Shown here piece by piece: positions 47,132 to 50,004 of a stretch of 50,004 bases of DNA; position 1 is the stretch's first letter; each line of letters opens with the position of its first letter. The stretch lies in NCBI GenBank assembly GCA_027483795.1, contig JAIXTT010000002.1, positions 1-50,004 of the forward strand, read 5' to 3'. The notes under the pieces are model-generated. The model did no database searches and was not told where the DNA came from. It was given only the letters and a program-made list of their open reading frames with translations. A program made the translations under genes and the position numbers. This DNA comes from Hyphomicrobiales bacterium (GTDB lineage Bacteria; Pseudomonadota; Alphaproteobacteria; Rhizobiales; Beijerinckiaceae).

Positions 47132-47413
47132 CTACTCGGCCGGTTCGAAGCGGATGCGAAGCCGCGTTCCCGTCGCGGCGGCGAAGCGCTTGAGCGTCCT
47201 CGCCGAAGGCAGCGATCGGCCGCTTTCGAGCCGGGCGACGGCGCTCTGCGTCGTCTCCATCCGTTCGGCGAGCGCCTCCTGAGTCAGTCCCGCACCAAGC
47301 CGCGCCTCGATGAGGGCGGCCGCGAGCGCGAACTCCTCCTCGAGGCCTCCATATTCGGCACGATAGGCCTCGTCCCGCATCCAGCGGGCATGCAGATCCT
47401 TGATCCGGCTCAT
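47132..47413 (-). CDS. higA: XRE-family antitoxin, HigA-like
   Basis: 93 residues. Helix-turn-helix of Cro/C1 type at about 41-75, LTQEALAERMETTQSAVARLESGRSLPSARTL, with a basic C-terminus. ATG overlaps the toxin stop as ATGA. Toxin first, antitoxin second is the HigBA order. Expected to bind the toxin and repress the shared promoter. Confidence 0.9.
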   Translation of the reverse strand: MSRIKDLHARWMRDEAYRAEYGGLEEEFALAAALIEARLGAGLTQEALAERMETTQSAVARLESGRSLPSARTLKRFAAATGTRLRIRFEPAE

Positions 47414-47730
47414 GCGACCTCCTCGGCCCGACGACGGGCGACGTCCAATTCGCGCCTCGGCGTCTTTTGCGTCTTCTTCAGAAAGGCTCTGACGACCACG
47501 ACGCGTTTCCCGGCAGCGGTCACGTAGATCGCCCTTGCGATCCCGTCCCGACCGTTGAGCCGCAGTTCCCAAAGGCGCCCCTCGAGATGCTTGACCCGTT
47601 CGTGCGGGAGAGCCGAAAGACCGAAACGCTCGATCAACTCCGAAAGTCTCGCGAGCTGAGCCCGGACGTCGCGCGGGAGCGCCTCGATTTCGGCGTCGAC
47701 CGTATGGTTCAAGGTTTCGACCGACCACAT
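47410..47730 (-). CDS. higB: RelE/HigB-type toxin (phage-derived Gp49-like)
   Basis: 106 residues from the ATG giving MWSVETLNHTVDAEIEALP; a TTG four codons upstream is possible. Gp49-like features: HVKHLEGR-type segment (ERVKHLEGRLWELRLNG), ARAIYVTAAGKRVVVVRAFLKKTQKTP, which is the beta-sheet core with the RNA-cleaving basic and aromatic residues of this superfamily. Ribosome-dependent mRNA cleavage is the known activity of the family. On the - strand TTGCAC (47761-47756), 17 bases, GATATT (47738-47733) could be its promoter, which would make the message almost leaderless. Confidence 0.9.
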   Translation of the reverse strand: MWSVETLNHTVDAEIEALPRDVRAQLARLSELIERFGLSALPHERVKHLEGRLWELRLNGRDGIARAIYVTAAGKRVVVVRAFLKKTQKTPRRELDVARRRAEEVA

Positions 47731-47812
47731 GAAATATCTCAAAAATGCGATGTCCGTGCAAGCTGCATCCGATCATCCGGACGGGACGGAGAAGCGCAAG
47801 CCTCTCCGCTTG

Positions 47813-47827
47813 TGTAACACTGTTGCA
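47813..47827 (+). promoter_or_regulatory. Candidate Zur box upstream of the znu operon
   Basis: TGTAACA-C-TGTTGCA, an imperfect palindrome with AT-rich 3' flank (TTTCTC), resembling the TGTTATA/TATAACA operators of the zinc repressor in alphaproteobacteria. Downstream, TTGGCC (47834-47839), 17 bases, TATAAA (47857-47862) could be the promoter, so the box would sit just upstream of the -35 element. Confidence 0.45.
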
Positions 47828-47868
47828 TTTCTCTTGGCCGCGGCCGGGGGCGGCTGTATAAAGGGGCC

Positions 47869-48015
47869 ATGGTTCATGCGCGTCCTCATGATCATGCCGC
47901 GGCGCATCGCGTCGGCTTCTCGCTGCTGAGGCTCTCGGCGGGCGAGCGGCTCGTCGGCGCCTGCGCCGTTTCGGCGCTGCTCTGGGGCGTCGTTTTCTGG
48001 GCGACCGCGATATGA
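47869..48015 (+). CDS. 48-residue membrane protein at the head of the zinc ABC transporter operon
   Basis: Short frame MVHARPHDHAAAHRVGFSLL ... ending VVFWATAI, with four histidines in the first 13 residues (positions 3, 7, 9, 13) and one hydrophobic helix at about 28-47 (LVGACAVSALLWGVVFWATA). GGGG sits just before the ATG and its stop overlaps the znuC start as ATGA, the same coupling used by other operons here. Codon composition is like its neighbours. I know no named family; a metal-linked helper of the transporter is a guess based on the histidines and the position. Confidence 0.65.
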   Translation: MVHARPHDHAAAHRVGFSLLRLSAGERLVGACAVSALLWGVVFWATAI

Positions 48016-48752
48016 GCCGCGCCGCCGCCTCCCCCGTCCGGCTGGAGAACGTGACGCTCGGCTACGAGCGTCGTCCGGCCGTGCATCATCTTTCGGGCGT
48101 GATTCCGGCGGGGAGCCTGACGGCCGTCGTCGGGCCGAACGGCGCGGGCAAATCCACGCTGCTCAAGGGCATTGCGGGCGCGATCGCGCCGCTCGAAGGC
48201 CGCATCGAGACGACGACGCGCGTCGCATGGCTGCCGCAGGCGGCCGACGTCGACCGCACCTTCCCGCTCTCGGTCTTCGATCTCGTCTCCATGGGCCTGT
48301 GGCGTCGTCACGGCCTGTTCGGCGGGCTCGGCCGCAAGGACCGCGACGCGGTCTCGGAGGCGATCGCCGCCGTCGGCATGACGGGCTTCGGGGACCGCGC
48401 GATCGGCACGCTCTCCGGCGGACAGATGCAGCGCGTGCTCTTCGCGCGCCTCCTGCTTCAGGACGCCTCCGTGATCCTGCTCGACGAGCCGCTGACGGCC
48501 ATCGACGCCAAGACCGCCGCCGACCTGCTCGATCTCGTGCGCCGCTGGCATGCGGAGGAACGCACCGTGGTGGCCGTGCTCCATGATCTCGATCTCGTGC
48601 GGGGCATGTTCCCGCATACGCTGCTCATCGCCCGCGAGGCGGTGGCCTGGGGCGAGACGCGCGACGTGCTGACGCCCGAAAATCTCCTGCGCGCCCGCCG
48701 CATGGCGGAGGCGCATGCGCCGGACGCGGCCGCCTGCTCCCGCGCGGCCTGA
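48012..48752 (+). CDS. znuC: Zinc/manganese-type ABC transporter ATP-binding protein
   Basis: 246 residues. Walker A VGPNGAGKSTLLKGIAG (about 40-56), Q-loop LPQAADVDRTFPLSV, signature LSGGQMQRVLFARLLLQ, Walker B VILLDEPLTAIDA and switch His in VLHDLDLV. The DVDRTFPLSVFDLVSMG segment is typical of metal-type (Znu/Mnt/Sit) ATPases. Overlaps the small upstream gene by four bases and is followed by the permease after seven bases. No periplasmic zinc-binding protein gene is in the window. Confidence 0.92.
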   Translation: MSRAAASPVRLENVTLGYERRPAVHHLSGVIPAGSLTAVVGPNGAGKSTLLKGIAGAIAPLEGRIETTTRVAWLPQAADVDRTFPLSVFDLVSMGLWRRHGLFGGLGRKDRDAVSEAIAAVGMTGFGDRAIGTLSGGQMQRVLFARLLLQDASVILLDEPLTAIDAKTAADLLDLVRRWHAEERTVVAVLHDLDLVRGMFPHTLLIAREAVAWGETRDVLTPENLLRARRMAEAHAPDAAACSRAA

Positions 48753-48759
48753 GCCCGCG

Positions 48760-49629
48760 ATGTACGACCTCCTGATCGCGCCCTTCGCCGATTTCGGCTT
48801 CATGCGCCGTGCGCTGGCGGGCGTGATGTCCCTGTCGCTCGGGGCGGGTGCGGTCGGCGTCTTCCTGATGCTGCGCCGCATGAGCCTCGTCGGCGACGCC
48901 ATGGCCCATGCGATCCTGCCGGGCGCGGCGGTCGGCTATCTCGTCGCGGGGCTTTCGCTCGGCTGGATGACGGTCGGCGGGCTCGTCGCGGGCATGGCGG
49001 TGGCGCTGCTGTCGGGCCTCGTGGCGCGCACGACCGTGCTCAAGGAGGACGCCTCGCTCGCGGCCTTCTACCTGCTTTCGCTCGCGGGCGGCGTGACGCT
49101 GGTCTCGCTCAAGGGTTCGAACGTGGATCTGCTCCACGTTCTATTCGGCTCCGTCCTCGCGCTGGACGACCCGACGCTCTTTCTCCTCGCCGGGACCGCG
49201 ACCGCGAGCATGCTCGCGCTGGCGCTGCTCTATCGGCCGCTGGTGCTCGAATGCGTCGATCCCGGCTATCTGCGCTCGGTGAGCGACGGCAGCGGCGCGA
49301 TCGCGCATCTCGGCTTCCTCGCGCTGGTGGTCATGAATCTCGTGGCGGGTTTCCATGCGCTCGGCACGCTGCTCGCGGTGGGCCTGATGATGCTGCCCGC
49401 CATCGCGGCCCGCTTCTGGACGGACCATGTCGGCGGCATGATCGGCTGGGCGACGGGCTTCGGCCTGCTGTCGGGCACCGCGGGCGTCCTCGTCTCCTTC
49501 CATGTCGGCCTGCCGACGGGACCGACGGTGATCCTCTGCGCGGGCGCGGTCTATGCCTTCTCGATCCTGTTCGGCGCGCATGGCGGGCTCGTGATCCGCG
49601 CGCTGCCGCGCCGGCATCTCGAAGCGTGA
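48760..49629 (+). CDS. znuB: Zinc/manganese-type ABC transporter permease
   Basis: 289 residues with seven to nine hydrophobic helices. The ATG giving [19 protein letters not shown] is chosen over an open extension that overlaps znuC. Family motifs: [19 protein letters not shown] (cytoplasmic coupling segment), [18 protein letters not shown], and [20 protein letters not shown]. Metal selectivity cannot be told from the permease alone; the Zur-like box and the GTPase gene downstream favour zinc. Confidence 0.92.
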   Translation: MYDLLIAPFADFGFMRRALAGVMSLSLGAGAVGVFLMLRRMSLVGDAMAHAILPGAAVGYLVAGLSLGWMTVGGLVAGMAVALLSGLVARTTVLKEDASLAAFYLLSLAGGVTLVSLKGSNVDLLHVLFGSVLALDDPTLFLLAGTATASMLALALLYRPLVLECVDPGYLRSVSDGSGAIAHLGFLALVVMNLVAGFHALGTLLAVGLMMLPAIAARFWTDHVGGMIGWATGFGLLSGTAGVLVSFHVGLPTGPTVILCAGAVYAFSILFGAHGGLVIRALPRRHLEA

Positions 49630-49735
49630 CGGCGTTTCTGCGGGCGGAAGGGCCGGCATTCTTCGGGGCGCCCACGATATAAGGCGGCGAACGTCCTTCT
49701 CCCCCGCGGGAGGAGGGAAAGGAAGACAGGCGACC

Positions 49736-50004
49736 ATGACCGAGAAGATTCCCGTCACCGTCCTCACCGGCTATCTCGGCGCGGGCAAGACGACGCTCCT
49801 GAACCGCATCCTCACCGAGCCGCACGGCAAGCGCTTCGCCGTGATCGTCAACGAATTCGGCGAGGTCGGCATCGACAACGACCTCGTCGTCGGCGCCGAC
49901 GAGGAAGTGTTCGAGATGAACAACGGCTGCATCTGCTGCACCGTGCGCGGCGACCTGATCCGCATCATCGACGGGCTGATGAAGCGCAAGGGCAAGTTCG
50001 ACGC
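49736..50004 (+). CDS. CobW/COG0523-family GTPase, 5' part
   Basis: The first 89 codons of a G3E GTPase are visible; the rest is outside. Walker [13 protein letters not shown] (12-23), [10 protein letters not shown] (38-47) and the metal-binding CxCC in NNGCICCTV (Cys65, Cys67, Cys68) are intact. COG0523 proteins are metal chaperones or insertases for zinc or cobalt. Its position right after znuCB suggests the zinc-starvation (ZNG1/ZigA-like) kind; 107 bases upstream separate it from znuB and contain a GATATAAG that could be a -10 element, so it may have its own promoter. Confidence 0.9.
   Translation, partial: MTEKIPVTVLTGYLGAGKTTLLNRILTEPHGKRFAVIVNEFGEVGIDNDLVVGADEEVFEMNNGCICCTVRGDLIRIIDGLMKRKGKFD

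Overview
The window is one stretch of a GC-rich (about two thirds G+C), densely packed chromosome from an alphaproteobacterium, most likely of the order Hyphomicrobiales (Rhizobiales). The main evidence is the conserved block lysC - ptsP - prfA - prmC - DUF4167, the GTA-type holin, the full indolepyruvate ferredoxin oxidoreductase fusion, and intergenic repeats of a type common in that order. The genus cannot be told from the sequence. I see no rRNA, tRNA, CRISPR array, insertion sequence or integrase.

Layout. 1-2957 (+): end of a sugar-acid catabolic operon (IlvD/Edd dehydratase, DHRS6-like SDR, DenD-like dehydrogenase). 3121-5742 (-): clpB with a candidate RpoH promoter. 5875-7156 (+): a MOSC protein and an unknown protein. 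7169-8277 (-): a holin-endolysin pair of gene-transfer-agent type with no other phage gene nearby. 8380-15336 (-): DUF4167 RNA-binding-like protein, prmC, prfA, ptsP, lysC. 15490-16248 (+): ubiG. 16349-17584 (-): lytic transglycosylase. 17743-19601 (+): galU and kdsD for surface polysaccharides. 19606-24626 (-): nfeD, an SPFH protein, an unknown exported protein, hemH and a CoA ligase. 24635-31955 (-): a branched-chain-type ABC transporter operon that begins with an acyl-CoA synthetase.

32202-35687 (-) holds indolepyruvate ferredoxin oxidoreductase, interrupted by one in-frame amber codon. 35907-37647 (+) is a DUF1007 protein plus a His-rich Ni/Co exporter or importer. 37657-39358 (-) is a cobalt-type nitrile hydratase operon (alpha, beta, activator) whose alpha subunit starts with a histidine-rich tail. 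39453-41431 (+) is an SDR and an ACAD11-like acyl-CoA dehydrogenase. 41481-42683 (-) is an AMI1-like amidase. Then come VapBC, a gamma-glutamyltransferase-like hydrolase, a small membrane protein, Tat-exported OpgD, a HigBA module, and a zinc-type ABC transporter operon (a 48-residue membrane protein, ZnuC, ZnuB) followed by a COG0523 GTPase cut by the window end.

How it fits together. The 24-43 kb part reads as a locus for uptake and activation of organic acids, with a metal supply gene next to a metal enzyme: the transporter could supply cobalt, the nitrile hydratase would turn nitriles into amides, the amidase amides into acids, and the two CoA ligases acids into CoA thioesters. Aryl or indole substrates are suggested by the AMI1-like amidase and the indolepyruvate oxidoreductase, but this is inference. 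The most striking observations are the amber codon in the oxidoreductase, the twin His-rich metal segments of transporter and nitrile hydratase, the unannotated 48-residue protein overlapping znuC, three odd substitutions in a ClpB pore loop, and convergent gene pairs whose stop codons form a shared hairpin.
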